Part shown: positions 25,804 through 36,253 of the stretch, piece after piece | Layout: the number at the start of each line of letters is the position of its first letter | Position numbering within the stretch: position 1 is the first letter of the stretch | Source of the DNA: Maritimibacter sp. HL-12 | GTDB lineage: Bacteria; Pseudomonadota; Alphaproteobacteria; Rhodobacterales; Rhodobacteraceae | Length of the DNA stretch: 64,000 bases | Assembly: GCF_900177545.1 (NCBI RefSeq) | Contig: NZ_FXBQ01000001.1 | Location: 744,001-808,000 of the forward strand | Direction: 5' to 3' | Program-made: the position numbers and the translations under genes | The notes under the pieces: generated by a model | Told to the model about the DNA's origin: nothing | The model's database searches: none | What the model saw: only the letters and a program-made list of their open reading frames with translations

Positions 25804-25804
25804 C

Positions 25805-26923
25805 ATGACCGCAGGCATGCCCCCGCCCCCACCCGCCCCGGTCGAGGAACACCGCTTCCCCTGCTCCGCCTGCGGCAGCGATATGCGCTTCGATGCGACG
25901 GGCGGAAAGCTGGTCTGCGACCATTGCGGCCACGCCCAAGAGATCGACAGCGAAGGCGGCCGGGCCCGGGCGATGCGCGAACTCGATTTCGAGGCCGCGC
26001 TGCACGCCGACCTGCCCGAAACCGAGATGGAGGTTACCCGGGTTTCATCCTGCCCGAGTTGCGGCGCGCAGGTCGAGTTCGATGCCGATCTGCACGCCGC
26101 CGAATGCCCCTATTGCGCCACCCCGGTGGTGACCGATACCGGCACCCACCGCCACATCAAGCCGGGCGGGCTGTTGCCCTTCGGGCTGACCGAGGATGAC
26201 GCCCGCAAGGCGATGAAGGATTGGCTCGGACGGCTCTGGTTCGCGCCGAACGGGCTCAAGGACTACGCCCGCAAGGGCCGCCGCATGTCAGGCATCTACG
26301 TGCCCTACTGGACCTTCGACGCGGACACCGCCTCGGCCTATCGCGGCGAGCGCGGCACCGTCTACTACGTGACGAAAACTGTCACGCGCAACGGCAAGCG
26401 CACCCAAGTGCGCGAACAGCGGGTGCGCTGGAGCCCGAAATCGGGCCACGTGGCGCGGTTTTTCGACGATGTGCTGGTACTTGCCTCGCGCGCCCTGCCG
26501 AAACAATACACCGACGGGCTGGAGCCCTGGGATCTGAAGGCGCTGGAGCCCTACCGGCCGGAGTTTCTGGCCGGATACCGCGCCGAGGGCTACACCATCG
26601 AACTGCCCGAAGGCTACGAGGAGGCCCGCGCCTTGATGGACAATGTGATCCTCTCCGATGTGCGCCGCGATATCGGCGGCGACCGCCAGCGCGTGCACAA
26701 CGTCAGCACCACGGTGTCGGATGTGACCTTCAAGCACATCCTGCTGCCGGTCTGGATGGCGGCTTACAAGTATCGCGGCAAGAGCTATCGCTTCGTCGTC
26801 AACGGCCGCACCGGCAAGGTGCAGGGCGAGCGCCCATGGTCGGCCTGGAAGATCGCTTTCGCGGTGCTGGTGCTGGCCATAGTCGGCGGTACGATCGGCT
26901 ATTTCATCGCTCAGAACCAGTAG
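25805..26923 (+). CDS. Zinc-ribbon protein with C-terminal transmembrane helix (YdjG-like)
   Basis: A 372-aa protein. Two zinc-ribbon pairs occupy the N-terminus: FPCSACGSDM...VCDHCGHA (about 18-40) and SCPSCGAQV...ECPYCATPV (about 80-105). A globular beta-rich domain follows (PYWTFDADTASAYRGERGT), and a single TM helix ends it (IAFAVLVLAIVGGTIGYFIA). The architecture resembles B. subtilis YdjG and related membrane proteins sometimes mislabelled as helicases. The 3' end overlaps the convergent MFS gene by 20 bp. Confidence 0.85.
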   Translation: MTAGMPPPPPAPVEEHRFPCSACGSDMRFDATGGKLVCDHCGHAQEIDSEGGRARAMRELDFEAALHADLPETEMEVTRVSSCPSCGAQVEFDADLHAAECPYCATPVVTDTGTHRHIKPGGLLPFGLTEDDARKAMKDWLGRLWFAPNGLKDYARKGRRMSGIYVPYWTFDADTASAYRGERGTVYYVTKTVTRNGKRTQVREQRVRWSPKSGHVARFFDDVLVLASRALPKQYTDGLEPWDLKALEPYRPEFLAGYRAEGYTIELPEGYEEARALMDNVILSDVRRDIGGDRQRVHNVSTTVSDVTFKHILLPVWMAAYKYRGKSYRFVVNGRTGKVQGERPWSAWKIAFAVLVLAIVGGTIGYFIAQNQ

Positions 26924-28169
26924 CGCCGAGCCGCGCCTCCGCCTTGTCGGCCATCACCTCGGCCTGGAACACGCCAGGCTGCGCGATGCCGAGAACCCCG
27001 GTGGCCGGGGTTTCGCCGGTTTCCTGCGGGGCCTGCGTGCGCGCCCGCCGCGCAACCGCGATCACGGTGACGACGATGCAGATCCCCGCCAGCATGATCA
27101 GAAGGCCGCGCCCGCCAGCGAGCGGAATCGTGTTCGGGCCGATCAGCGCGCCGAAGAATTGTCCGAGTTGGAGCAGGAACGCCATGGTGCCGCTTGCGGG
27201 CACGATCTGGGCATAGGTCAGGTGATCGTTGGCGTGGGCGGCAAGGATCGAATAGATCGGCAGCGTCGCCGCCGCGATCACCGCAAAGCCGATCACCACG
27301 TGGCCCGGGGTTCGGTCGATGGCCAGCCATATCGCCGCCGCCGCGGCGACGACGCCGAGCACGATCACCACTTTTCGCCTGTCGAAATGGTCGGCGATCC
27401 ACCCCACCGGGTATTGCACCAGCGCCGAGGCGATCATCGCCACCACCAGCACACCCGAGGCCTGCGCCTCGTTGAAGCCGCGCGCCAGCGCATAGAGCGG
27501 CAGGCTGATGAACCACGCGCCGAACCCGATGCTGACCACGAAGATCCCCGCCACCGCCATTGGCGAGACGCGGTAAAGTTCGCGCAACCGCATCCGTTCG
27601 GGCACGACATAGGCCGGTGCCCTGTTGTCGGACAGCAGCAGCGGCACGATCGAGAGCGAAATCAGGATCGAAACCGCGCCGAACAGCATCGCCCCGGTCG
27701 GGTCGGGCAAGCCCACCATCGCGGTGCCGAGCGCCGGTCCGCCAAGCTGGATCATGAAGTAGATCGACAGGATCTGCGCCCGCATCCGGTTTTCGGCCTT
27801 GGCGTGCAGCCAGCTTTCGGTGATCACGTAGAGCCCCGGCAGGCAGACCCCCGAGAGCAGGCGCATCAAGCTCCACGAATAGGGGTCGGAGGTGAGCAGG
27901 TGCACGATCGCGGCAATCGAGACCAGCGAGGCAAGGGCGGAAAAGGCGCGGATATGCCCCACCTTCTCGATCAGCTGCGGTGCGGCAACGGTGCCGGCGA
28001 GTGCCCCGAGCGGATAACTCGCCTGCATCAACGAGATCGTCAGGATCGAAAATCCAAGCTCGTTGCCCCGGATCGTGAGCAGGGTGCCGAGCAGGCCATT
28101 GGCAACCATCAGCATGAGCATGCCGAGGAAAAGGGCCCAATTGTCCGTCAGCGCGCGTCCCAGCCGCAT
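26904..28169 (-). CDS. MFS transporter (YcaD/sugar-efflux-like)
   Basis: About 421 aa with 12 predicted TM helices. Family-type loops are seen between TM2-3 and TM8-9 (WIADHFDRRKVV, an MFS A-motif variant). AILSIYFMIQLGGPALGTAMVG and LLSGVCLPGLYVITESWLHA resemble the YcaD group of MFS proteins. The substrate is unknown. The ATG at 28169 is preceded directly by an in-frame GTG. Confidence 0.85.
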   Translation of the reverse strand: MRLGRALTDNWALFLGMLMLMVANGLLGTLLTIRGNELGFSILTISLMQASYPLGALAGTVAAPQLIEKVGHIRAFSALASLVSIAAIVHLLTSDPYSWSLMRLLSGVCLPGLYVITESWLHAKAENRMRAQILSIYFMIQLGGPALGTAMVGLPDPTGAMLFGAVSILISLSIVPLLLSDNRAPAYVVPERMRLRELYRVSPMAVAGIFVVSIGFGAWFISLPLYALARGFNEAQASGVLVVAMIASALVQYPVGWIADHFDRRKVVIVLGVVAAAAAIWLAIDRTPGHVVIGFAVIAAATLPIYSILAAHANDHLTYAQIVPASGTMAFLLQLGQFFGALIGPNTIPLAGGRGLLIMLAGICIVVTVIAVARRARTQAPQETGETPATGVLGIAQPGVFQAEVMADKAEARLGATGSER

Positions 28170-28249
28170 CACCCGTTCGTCGTTTAAGGAGTATGTCCCG
28201 GTCTAGCCGATCGGCGCGCGTTTTCCAAGACCGCCCGCGTGCCCGCCGG

Positions 28250-29599
28250 TCACTTGCCGCCGCGATAGCCGGGGTGCAGCGCGTGGTCGATCGCTTCTTC
28301 GAGCTGGTCCCAGTGCATCTGGTGCATGAATCCATGCGTCGAGAAGTGATGCGTGGCTTCTTCGTGATCGGGCTTGCGGATCAGGGCCGTGGCCAGCATG
28401 CCGAAGAGGCAGGCCACGGCGGTGATCGAAAAGGCGAGCGGGAAATTGCCCATGTCGCCCAGCAGGCCGCCAAGGATCGGGAAGACGATCCCGCCCGCGC
28501 CGTAGCTGAGAAACACGTAAGGATAGTTCTGGCCGACCCGGGCGTTGCCGAAGAGATCGGCCGTCAGCGCCGGGAACAGCGCGAAGTTGCCGCCGAAATT
28601 GAAGCCGATCAGCGCAGCGCCGAGGTAGAGCAGCCAGGGTGTGCCCGCCATCGCGGTGAAGGCAAAGAGCGTGGCGGCCTGAAGCCCGGTCATGATCAGG
28701 ATCGAGCGCCGCCGCCCGATCCGGTCGGAGATCATCCCCCAGAGAATACGCCCGATGCCGTTGGCCAGCGAGAAGAACACCGCCATCGCGGTCCCCGCGA
28801 TCGCGCTGGCCTCGACGGCGGAATAGCCCGAGGCCATCAACGCCTCGATCGGGTAGAGTTTCATCAGCCCCGCACTCATCAGACCGGCCCCGGCGGACAC
28901 CGCGAAGATCAGGAATATCAGGTAGAACTGCGGCGTGCGCAGCATCTCGGCAAGGCTGTAATCCTCGCCCCCCTTGGCGGCGGCATCCGGCGAGAAGCCT
29001 GCGGGCACCCAGCCCTTCGGCGGCATCCGCATCCAGATCGCGCCGATGAGAATGAGCACGGCGAAGGCGACGCCGTAGATCATGAAGGTCGGCCCGAGCC
29101 CCAGCGTTTCGATCAATTGACCCCATGCCCCGGCGAGCTTGACCCAACCCATCGCACCGAAGCCGAAACCGGCCACGGCCAGCCCGGTGATCATGCCCTT
29201 GCGGTCGGGAAACCAGCGCATCCCCACGGCGATCGGCACCACGTAGCCAAGCCCGATGCCTGCGCCGCCGATCACGCCGATCCCGAGCACCACGACGGCA
29301 AAGCTCGTCGCCCCCGCGAGGCCCGTGAAAAGGTAGCCCGCACCAAGCACCAACCCGCCCGCGACGGCGAGCCGCCTTGGGCCGTAGCGGGTGAGCAACC
29401 GCCCGGCGAAAACCATCACCAGCGCGAAGGTGGCGAGGCCGACGGCAAAAACGATCTGGGTTTCCATCCGGCTCCAGCCCGCCGCGATCAGCGAGGGCGT
29501 GAACACCGACCAGGCATAGATCGCGCCAAGGCTGAGCTGCATCAACACCGCGCCGAGCACGACGAACCATCGGTTGGGGCCACGTGTCTGGGATGTCAT
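28250..29599 (-). CDS. MFS transporter, oxalate/formate antiporter (OFA) family
   Basis: A 449-aa, 12-TM protein. The N-terminus RWFVVLGAVLMQLSLGAIYAWSVF is characteristic of the OFA family, which exchanges small monocarboxylates or dicarboxylates. The cytoplasmic-loop motif SDRIGRRRSILIM and a His-rich C-terminal tail (HEEATHHFSTHGFMHQMH) are present. GGGAGGTG lies before the ATG at 29599, and a TATAAT hexamer lies about 60 bp further up. Substrate not deducible. Confidence 0.87.
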   Translation of the reverse strand: MTSQTRGPNRWFVVLGAVLMQLSLGAIYAWSVFTPSLIAAGWSRMETQIVFAVGLATFALVMVFAGRLLTRYGPRRLAVAGGLVLGAGYLFTGLAGATSFAVVVLGIGVIGGAGIGLGYVVPIAVGMRWFPDRKGMITGLAVAGFGFGAMGWVKLAGAWGQLIETLGLGPTFMIYGVAFAVLILIGAIWMRMPPKGWVPAGFSPDAAAKGGEDYSLAEMLRTPQFYLIFLIFAVSAGAGLMSAGLMKLYPIEALMASGYSAVEASAIAGTAMAVFFSLANGIGRILWGMISDRIGRRRSILIMTGLQAATLFAFTAMAGTPWLLYLGAALIGFNFGGNFALFPALTADLFGNARVGQNYPYVFLSYGAGGIVFPILGGLLGDMGNFPLAFSITAVACLFGMLATALIRKPDHEEATHHFSTHGFMHQMHWDQLEEAIDHALHPGYRGGK

Positions 29600-29659
29600 T
29601 TGCACCTCCCTAGATGGCCCCGCAAACTACCGCCCGGGCCGGGTATTCGCGCACTCACT

Positions 29660-29665
29660 ATTATA
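29660..29665 (-). promoter_or_regulatory. Consensus -10 (TATAAT) upstream of the OFA transporter
   Basis: On the minus strand a perfect TATAAT lies 61 bp before the ATG at 29599, in an AT-rich patch unusual for this GC-rich region. The -35 at 17-bp spacing (TGGGGC) is poor, so the promoter may be extended, weak or activator-dependent. Confidence 0.4.
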
Positions 29666-29793
29666 GCAGGGCAAGCACCTTAGCCCCATGCGCTCCCAAG
29701 TCGCAGACGGAAGCGCGCAACCGTTGCGACCGTGACCGGCACCAGAACCCGCGCTGCAAGCCGCCTGCTCGCGGCAGTTGCCCGGCACGGTCG

Positions 29794-30261
29794 TCACGGC
29801 ACGTCCTGGATTGGCCCCGGGCGGCGCTCTTCGCTCAGAAGCACGTTGGCCTCCACCTCGCCCGCCCCCGGCAGCGTCATGATCCGGCGGCGCAGGATGC
29901 GTTCGAAATCGGCGAGGTCGCGCGCCACCACGCGCAGACGGTAATCATAGTGACCGAGCACGTGATGGACGAGTTGCACTTCGGGGATCGCCCGCACCGC
30001 GCGCTCGAAATCCTCAAGCGAAACACGTCCCTTCGCGGCCAGCTTGACGCCGAGAAACACCGTCACCCCAAAGCCCAGCGCCTCGCGGTCGAGGTCGAGG
30101 CGGCGTCGCCGGATAGCGCCCTCGTCGTGCAAACGCCTGACCCGGCGCCAGGCCGCCGGTTGACTCAGGCCAAAGCGCCGCCCGAGGGCACCGGCCGACA
30201 GCGTGGCGTCCTCGGCCAGCGCGCGCAGGATCGCGCGGTCGATCTCGTCAAGCCGGATCAT
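29794..30261 (-). CDS. Lrp/AsnC family transcriptional regulator (second of pair)
   Basis: A 155-aa DNA-binding regulator: N-terminal HTH (LSAGALGRRFGLSQPAAWRRVRRL) and C-terminal RAM ligand-binding domain (LGFGVTVFLGVKL, HHVLGHYDYRLRVVARDLADFE). Its ATG at 30261 overlaps the stop of the upstream Lrp gene by four bases, so the two are co-translated and may form heteromers. Such proteins sense amino acids; the divergent ilvC points to branched-chain amino acids (inference). Confidence 0.9.
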   Translation of the reverse strand: MIRLDEIDRAILRALAEDATLSAGALGRRFGLSQPAAWRRVRRLHDEGAIRRRRLDLDREALGFGVTVFLGVKLAAKGRVSLEDFERAVRAIPEVQLVHHVLGHYDYRLRVVARDLADFERILRRRIMTLPGAGEVEANVLLSEERRPGPIQDVP

Positions 30262-30716
30262 AGTGGCAACGCCTCGCCCTCGGCGATCACCGCCACCTGC
30301 ATCAATGCCTCGATATCGGCGATATGCGGCAGGGTGAGGATCTTTTCGCGGTAGATCTGCTGGTAATGGCCCATGTCGCGGGCGATCACGTGCAGACGCA
30401 CATCGACGCGGCCGAGGAAGGTCTGGATTTCCGTCACCTCCGGCACCGCGCGGGCAGCGGCGAGAAACTCGTCGAAGGCGCGCGGGTTGGTCTTGTCGAG
30501 CGTGAAACGAAGCGACACTTCTACCTCGTAGCCGAGACTGCCCCAGTCGATCACCGCATGTTGGCCGCGGATCACGCCCGCCCGGGTGAGCTTTTCGATC
30601 CGGCGCGAACAGGTCGCGGGGGTGACGCCCGCCAGTTCGGCCAACTCGCCGGTGCTCAGCCCGGGATTGGCCTGCAGGCGGCGCAGGAGGCGGCGGTCTG
30701 TATCGTCGATCTGCAT
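30258..30716 (-). CDS. Lrp/AsnC family transcriptional regulator (first of pair)
   Basis: A 152-aa regulator with HTH (LSTGELAELAGVTPATCSRRIEKL) and RAM domain (YEVEVSLRFTL, FLGRVDVRLHVIARDMGHYQ). It is transcribed divergently from ilvC across 131 bp, the classic position for an Lrp-type regulator of that gene. It overlaps the following Lrp gene by four bases. Confidence 0.92.
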   Translation of the reverse strand: MQIDDTDRRLLRRLQANPGLSTGELAELAGVTPATCSRRIEKLTRAGVIRGQHAVIDWGSLGYEVEVSLRFTLDKTNPRAFDEFLAAARAVPEVTEIQTFLGRVDVRLHVIARDMGHYQQIYREKILTLPHIADIEALMQVAVIAEGEALPL

Positions 30717-31870
<1,154 letters not shown>

Positions 31871-31892
31871 GCCCGGCACGTCCCGCGGCAGG

Positions 31893-31920
31893 AAAGGGCT
31901 CCCGGATGGGGGCCCTTTTT
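31893..31920 (+). terminator. Intrinsic terminator of ilvC
   Basis: AAAGGGCTCCC and GGGGGCCCTTT form an inverted repeat around a GGAT loop, followed by a run of T residues (the stem ends in TTTTT). It lies about 22 bp past the ilvC stop. Confidence 0.85.
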
Positions 31921-31957
31921 CATTGCAGATCAGATATTTAAGTGGCACAGGATCGGC

Positions 31958-32872
31958 ATGACCACACTCGAGATCACGCCCCGAAGCTGGGCCATGCTGA
32001 TTGTCCTTGGCCTTGTCTGGGGCGCCACCTTCCTGGTGATCGAAATCGCGCTGAGGGGGATCACGCCGTTCTGGCTGGCCGCTGCGCGGATCGGCTTTGC
32101 CGCCGTGCTGCTCGCGGCGATCTGGCTGGTCCGGGGGTCGCGGCTGTTCCATGCAAGCCCCAGCTTAGCCGACTGGGCCTGGCTCGGTTTCATCGGCGTG
32201 TTCTCCACCGCGGTGCCGTTCATGCTGCTGTCGTGGGGGCAGCAGACGGTAACCTCCGGCTTTGCCGGGATCTCGATGGCCACCGTAGCGATCATGATCC
32301 TGCCGCTGGCGCACCTGCTGGTGCCCGGCGAGCGGATGACCCTGCGCAAGCTTGCAGGTTTCGCGATCGGCTTCGGCGGGGTTGTGGCGCTGATCGGGCC
32401 GGGTGCCTTCGTCTCGACCGGTCTTGAAGGCGAGGTCGCCGGGCGGCTGGCCTGCCTCGCCGCCGCGGCCTGCTACGCGGTGAGCGCGGTGCAGATGCAG
32501 CGCCTGCCGCCGGTAGACCCGATCGGACTGGCCGCCGTGCAACTGCTGTTCGGCACCGCCCTCGTGGTCCCCACCGCCTTCGTGGTGGAAGGGCCGCCGC
32601 CCCTGCCCGATCCGGCCACGCTGACGGCACTCGCGGTGCTCGGGCTGTTGCCCACGGCCGCGGCCACGCTCCTGCGGGTGGCGATCATCCGCAGCGCGGG
32701 CTCCACCTTCATGAGCCTTGTGAACTACATCGTGCCGGTGGTTTCGGTCGCGCTCGGGGCGGTATTTCTCGGCGAGGCGGTGCCGCCCACCTTCCTTGTC
32801 GCGCTCATGCTCGTTCTTGCAGGTATGGCGCTGAGCCAATGGGCCGCGCTGCGTCGGCTGGTGCGGCGCTAG
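31958..32872 (+). CDS. EamA/DMT family permease
   Basis: A 304-aa drug/metabolite transporter with ten TM helices in two EamA repeats ([40 protein letters not shown]). Family members export amino acids or related metabolites. Position after ilvC is suggestive but a strong terminator separates them. Its stop overlaps the glmM stop by four bases (convergent). Confidence 0.88.
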   Translation: MTTLEITPRSWAMLIVLGLVWGATFLVIEIALRGITPFWLAAARIGFAAVLLAAIWLVRGSRLFHASPSLADWAWLGFIGVFSTAVPFMLLSWGQQTVTSGFAGISMATVAIMILPLAHLLVPGERMTLRKLAGFAIGFGGVVALIGPGAFVSTGLEGEVAGRLACLAAAACYAVSAVQMQRLPPVDPIGLAAVQLLFGTALVVPTAFVVEGPPPLPDPATLTALAVLGLLPTAAATLLRVAIIRSAGSTFMSLVNYIVPVVSVALGAVFLGEAVPPTFLVALMLVLAGMALSQWAALRRLVRR

Positions 32873-34215
32873 CCGGCTACCCGGGCAACCTCGGCCACGA
32901 TGCGTTCGACGACGTCTTCCATCAGAACCTCGTCCTCGCATTCCGCCATCACCCGGATCAGCGGCTCGGTGCCGCTGGCCCGGATCAGGAGCCGACCCTT
33001 GCCTTGCAGGGCAATCTCGCTGGACTCGATCACTTTTCGAACCTCGCTGCTCTCCAGTGGCCGGTTGCCGTTCACATAGCGCACGTTTTTCAACATCTGC
33101 GGCACGGTCTCGAACACCTGCGTCAACTCCGACGCACGCTTTCCGGTAGACACCATCTCGGCAAGGAAGTGCAGCGCGGCAAGCAATCCGTCGCCGGTGG
33201 TGGCGAAATCGGTCATCACGATGTGGCCCGATTGCTCGCCGCCGAGGTTGTAGCCGCCGGCCCGCATCGCCTCGACAACGTAGCGATCGCCCACCCCGGT
33301 GCGCAGAAGCTTGAGCCCGCCGTCTTCAAGGTAGCGCTCCAGCCCGAGGTTCGACATCACCGTGGCGACGAGCGTGCCGTGCCTGAGCCGCCCCTCGTCG
33401 GCCCAGGTCCGGGCAAAGAGCCCCATGAGCTGATCGCCATCGGCCACCCGCCCGTTTTCGTCGATCAGCATCACGCGGTCGGCATCGCCATCGAGGCAGA
33501 TCCCGAGATCCGCTCCCGATTGCAGCACCGTCTCCTGCGCGAGCGCCGTCGCCGTCGAGCCGACACCGTCGTTGATGTTGCGCCCGTTGGGCGAAACCCC
33601 GATCGGCACCACCTCGGCCCCAAGCTCCCACAAGGCCTCCGGCGCGGCGCGGTAGGCAGCGCCGTTGGCGCAGTCGATCACCACCTTGAGCCCGTCGAGC
33701 CGGTGCCCGGACGGGAACGTCGTCTTGATGAACTCGACGTAGCGCTGGCGGCCCTCGTCGATCCGCTTGGCGCGGCCGATATTCTCCGGTTTCGAAGGTT
33801 CGATCTCGCCTTCGAGGATCGCCTCGATCGCCAGTTCGTCCTCGTCGGAGAGCTTGAACCCGTCGGGGCCGAACAGCTTGATGCCGTTGTCGTGGTAGGG
33901 GTTGTGCGAGGCCGAGATCATGATCCCGAGATCGGCGCGCATCGAATGGGTAAGGTGGCCCACGGCGGGCGTCGGCACCGGGCCGAGCAGCAGAACGTTC
34001 ATGCCTGTCGAGGTCAGCCCCGCGGTGAGCGCACTTTCCAGCATGTAGCCTGAAAGCCGGGTGTCCTTGCCGATCACCACGCGGTGCTTGTTGTCACCGT
34101 TGCGGCGGAAGAAACGGCCCGCCGCCGCGCCAAGGCGCAGCGCGGTTTCCGCCGTCATCGGGTGGCTGTTGGCAAGGCCCCGCACACCATCGGTGCCAAA
34201 GAATTTCCGGCTCAT
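32869..34215 (-). CDS. glmM: Phosphoglucosamine mutase
   Basis: Converts glucosamine-6-phosphate to glucosamine-1-phosphate on the way to UDP-GlcNAc for wall and LPS. 448 aa, full length. [14 protein letters not shown]-terminus, phosphoserine loop MISASHNPY (S103), metal loop CLDGDADRV, sugar loop GGEQSGHIV and phosphate loop [12 protein letters not shown]. The folP stop is 4 bp upstream on the same strand, an arrangement (folP-glmM) widespread in proteobacteria. Confidence 0.97.
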   Translation of the reverse strand: MSRKFFGTDGVRGLANSHPMTAETALRLGAAAGRFFRRNGDNKHRVVIGKDTRLSGYMLESALTAGLTSTGMNVLLLGPVPTPAVGHLTHSMRADLGIMISASHNPYHDNGIKLFGPDGFKLSDEDELAIEAILEGEIEPSKPENIGRAKRIDEGRQRYVEFIKTTFPSGHRLDGLKVVIDCANGAAYRAAPEALWELGAEVVPIGVSPNGRNINDGVGSTATALAQETVLQSGADLGICLDGDADRVMLIDENGRVADGDQLMGLFARTWADEGRLRHGTLVATVMSNLGLERYLEDGGLKLLRTGVGDRYVVEAMRAGGYNLGGEQSGHIVMTDFATTGDGLLAALHFLAEMVSTGKRASELTQVFETVPQMLKNVRYVNGNRPLESSEVRKVIESSEIALQGKGRLLIRASGTEPLIRVMAECEDEVLMEDVVERIVAEVARVAG

Positions 34216-34219
34216 CGCG

Positions 34220-35236
34220 TCACTCTGCCTCGTTGATCGCCGCGAAGAGCCGCAGCGCCTGTGTTGTCTCGTATGTATCATGCACACGCAGGATGTGCAC
34301 CCCTTCCGCAGCCCCGTGTAGCGCAACGGCCAGCGACCCCGCCATGCGGTCTTTCGCCTCCTTCGCGCCACCGATCTCGCCGATGAACCGCTTGCGCGAG
34401 ACCCCGAGCAGAACCGGCAGGCCAAGATCGTGGAACGCGGCGAGGTTGCGCAAGAGGGTCATGTTGTGGGTGGTGGTCTTGCCAAAGCCGATCCCCGGGT
34501 CGGTGACGATGTTCTCGCGCGCGATGCCCTGCCCTACCGCGTAGTCGATCCGCTCTTCGAGGAAGTCGAGCACCTCGGCCAGCACGTCGTCATAGGCCGG
34601 GGCCTTCTGCATGTCGGCCGGCGTGCCCTTGGCGTGCATCAGGCAGACCGGCACGCCGCGTTCGGCGCAGAGTGCAGCCAGTTCGGGATCGTAGCCGAAG
34701 GCGGCCACGTCGTTGACCATGTCGGCACCCGCATCGAGCGCGGCATCGGCGACAGCGGCCTTGCGGGTGTCAATCGAGATCGGGGTGGTCACCCCCGCCT
34801 CGCGAATCCCGGTGATCACCGGCACGATGCGGGCGATCTCCTGCGTTGTGCTCACGTCGGCCGCGCCCGGCCGGGTGCTCTCGCCGCCGATATCGATGAT
34901 GTCGGCCTCTTCGGCCATGCGGATCGCGCGGGCCACGGCGGTGCTGATCTCGGCGTGATCGCCGCCATCGGAGAAGCTGTCGGGGGTGACGTTGAGCACG
35001 CCCATCACCCGCGGCCGGTCGAGGCTGAGGCCACAGATCGCGGGGCGCTCGGCGCTGAGCCGGGCACGGCTTTCGGCGTTCAGCCCGCCGGGCGAGATCG
35101 TCTTGAGGCTGCCGTCCTCGGCGCGCCGTTCCACGGCGTTGAACCAGGCGCTGCGGCTGCCCGCGAGCGGCAGACTGCCGCCATGACCGCCGGAGCGCGG
35201 GCCGAGGCGGGGGATCGGGCGGTAACGGGACGTCAT
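34220..35236 (-). CDS. folP: Dihydropteroate synthase
   Basis: Joins p-aminobenzoate to dihydropterin pyrophosphate in folate synthesis; the sulfonamide target. Signature motifs are [29 protein letters not shown], the loop DMVNDVAAF, and GVSRKRFIG near the C-terminus. The 338-aa protein has about 70 extra N-terminal residues before the TIM barrel compared with the usual 270-280, a feature I associate with Rhodobacterales homologues. Its ATG overlaps the folB stop by four bases. Confidence 0.96.
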   Translation of the reverse strand: MTSRYRPIPRLGPRSGGHGGSLPLAGSRSAWFNAVERRAEDGSLKTISPGGLNAESRARLSAERPAICGLSLDRPRVMGVLNVTPDSFSDGGDHAEISTAVARAIRMAEEADIIDIGGESTRPGAADVSTTQEIARIVPVITGIREAGVTTPISIDTRKAAVADAALDAGADMVNDVAAFGYDPELAALCAERGVPVCLMHAKGTPADMQKAPAYDDVLAEVLDFLEERIDYAVGQGIARENIVTDPGIGFGKTTTHNMTLLRNLAAFHDLGLPVLLGVSRKRFIGEIGGAKEAKDRMAGSLAVALHGAAEGVHILRVHDTYETTQALRLFAAINEAE

Positions 35237-36153
35237 GGTTTTTCTCCGCGGTCAAGACTGCGCACCGGCACGGCGGACTCGGGGGCCTCGACGCCGAAGC
35301 AAACCAGCTCGGTGGCGTGCATCAGCCCCGCGAACCAGGCGCTGAGCGCGGCCGCATCGCGGGGGCTGGCGGAAGGGCCGTCAACCGCATCGAGCACGAT
35401 CTTCGACGGCGCCCAGACACTGATCTGGCCATGTTTCATCGCCCAATCCAATTCGGTGCGGGTGGCGACGACGACGCAGCGATCATCGCGCGCGGCGAGC
35501 ACCCAGGCATTCTGCTCGATCGCGAGCAGGTCGATCCGGCGCTGGGTCATCGCGTGGCCGGTTTGCGGCGCGGGCAGATCGCTCGGGCCGACACACAGGA
35601 TCGCCGGGCGCGGATCGGCGGCAAGCGCGTCGAGCAGGGCGGGCAGGCTTTCATCGGCAATCGCCGCGTTGGCAAGGTGCACCACAACCGGATGCGGCAC
35701 CTCGTCGTCATCCGGTGCGGTGGGCGGGGTCTGGCCGCGTGCGCGCACGATTTCGACCCCCAGCGCGCCGGGCCCCCGGTCGAGCTTCTCGATCCGCACG
35801 AAAACCCGCATCGCTTGCGGCGCATGGAGGATCCGGTCGGCGATCTTTTCGGCCAGTGTTTCGAGCAGGTTGAGCCGCTCCGCGGCCAGTTCATGGCCTA
35901 TCGCCTCGGTGATCGTGTCGTAGGACAGGATCCTGTCGACATCGTCGTCGAGCGGTGCCTTTGGCGGCGCCACCTCGACCACGACGCTGAAATTGAGGCG
36001 CTGACGCTTGCCACGCTCAAGCTGGAAGGCGCCGATATCGGCCTCGACAACGTGATCGCGCAGCGAAATGCGGTCATGCGGGCGGCTTGGCTGGCCGGTG
36101 GCCTCGGCCCGGGCCAGCGGCGGCTCGAAGGCGAGGCGGGTATCGGATGTCAT
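35233..36153 (-). CDS. folB: Dihydroneopterin aldolase (FolB) with C-terminal amino-acid-kinase-like extension
   Basis: A 306-aa protein. Residues about 28-145 are a FolB domain (RISLRDHVVEADIGAFQLERGKRQ, ETLAEKIADRIL, VFVRIEKLDRGPGALGVEI) that cleaves dihydroneopterin to hydroxymethyl-dihydropterin. Residues about 160-300 are extra: PAILCVGPSDL, QRRIDLLAIEQNAWVLA, ISVWAPSKIVL and DAAALSAWFAGLMHATELV follow the spacing of the amino-acid-kinase/MfnE-type fold, but the N-terminal GGS-type phosphate loop is not evident. The extension could be an inactive or regulatory kinase-like domain (inference). AAGGAGAC precedes the ATG at 36153; coupled to folP. Confidence 0.85.
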   Translation of the reverse strand: MTSDTRLAFEPPLARAEATGQPSRPHDRISLRDHVVEADIGAFQLERGKRQRLNFSVVVEVAPPKAPLDDDVDRILSYDTITEAIGHELAAERLNLLETLAEKIADRILHAPQAMRVFVRIEKLDRGPGALGVEIVRARGQTPPTAPDDDEVPHPVVVHLANAAIADESLPALLDALAADPRPAILCVGPSDLPAPQTGHAMTQRRIDLLAIEQNAWVLAARDDRCVVVATRTELDWAMKHGQISVWAPSKIVLDAVDGPSASPRDAAALSAWFAGLMHATELVCFGVEAPESAVPVRSLDRGEKP

Positions 36154-36253
36154 GGTGGCGGTCTCCTTCCGGGCGGCACCATGGGGCAAGTCAGCAGATC
36201 TTTCCAGCCCGGCCGCGACACGCGGCTGACCTTCGCCGACGCACCGGGCGCGC

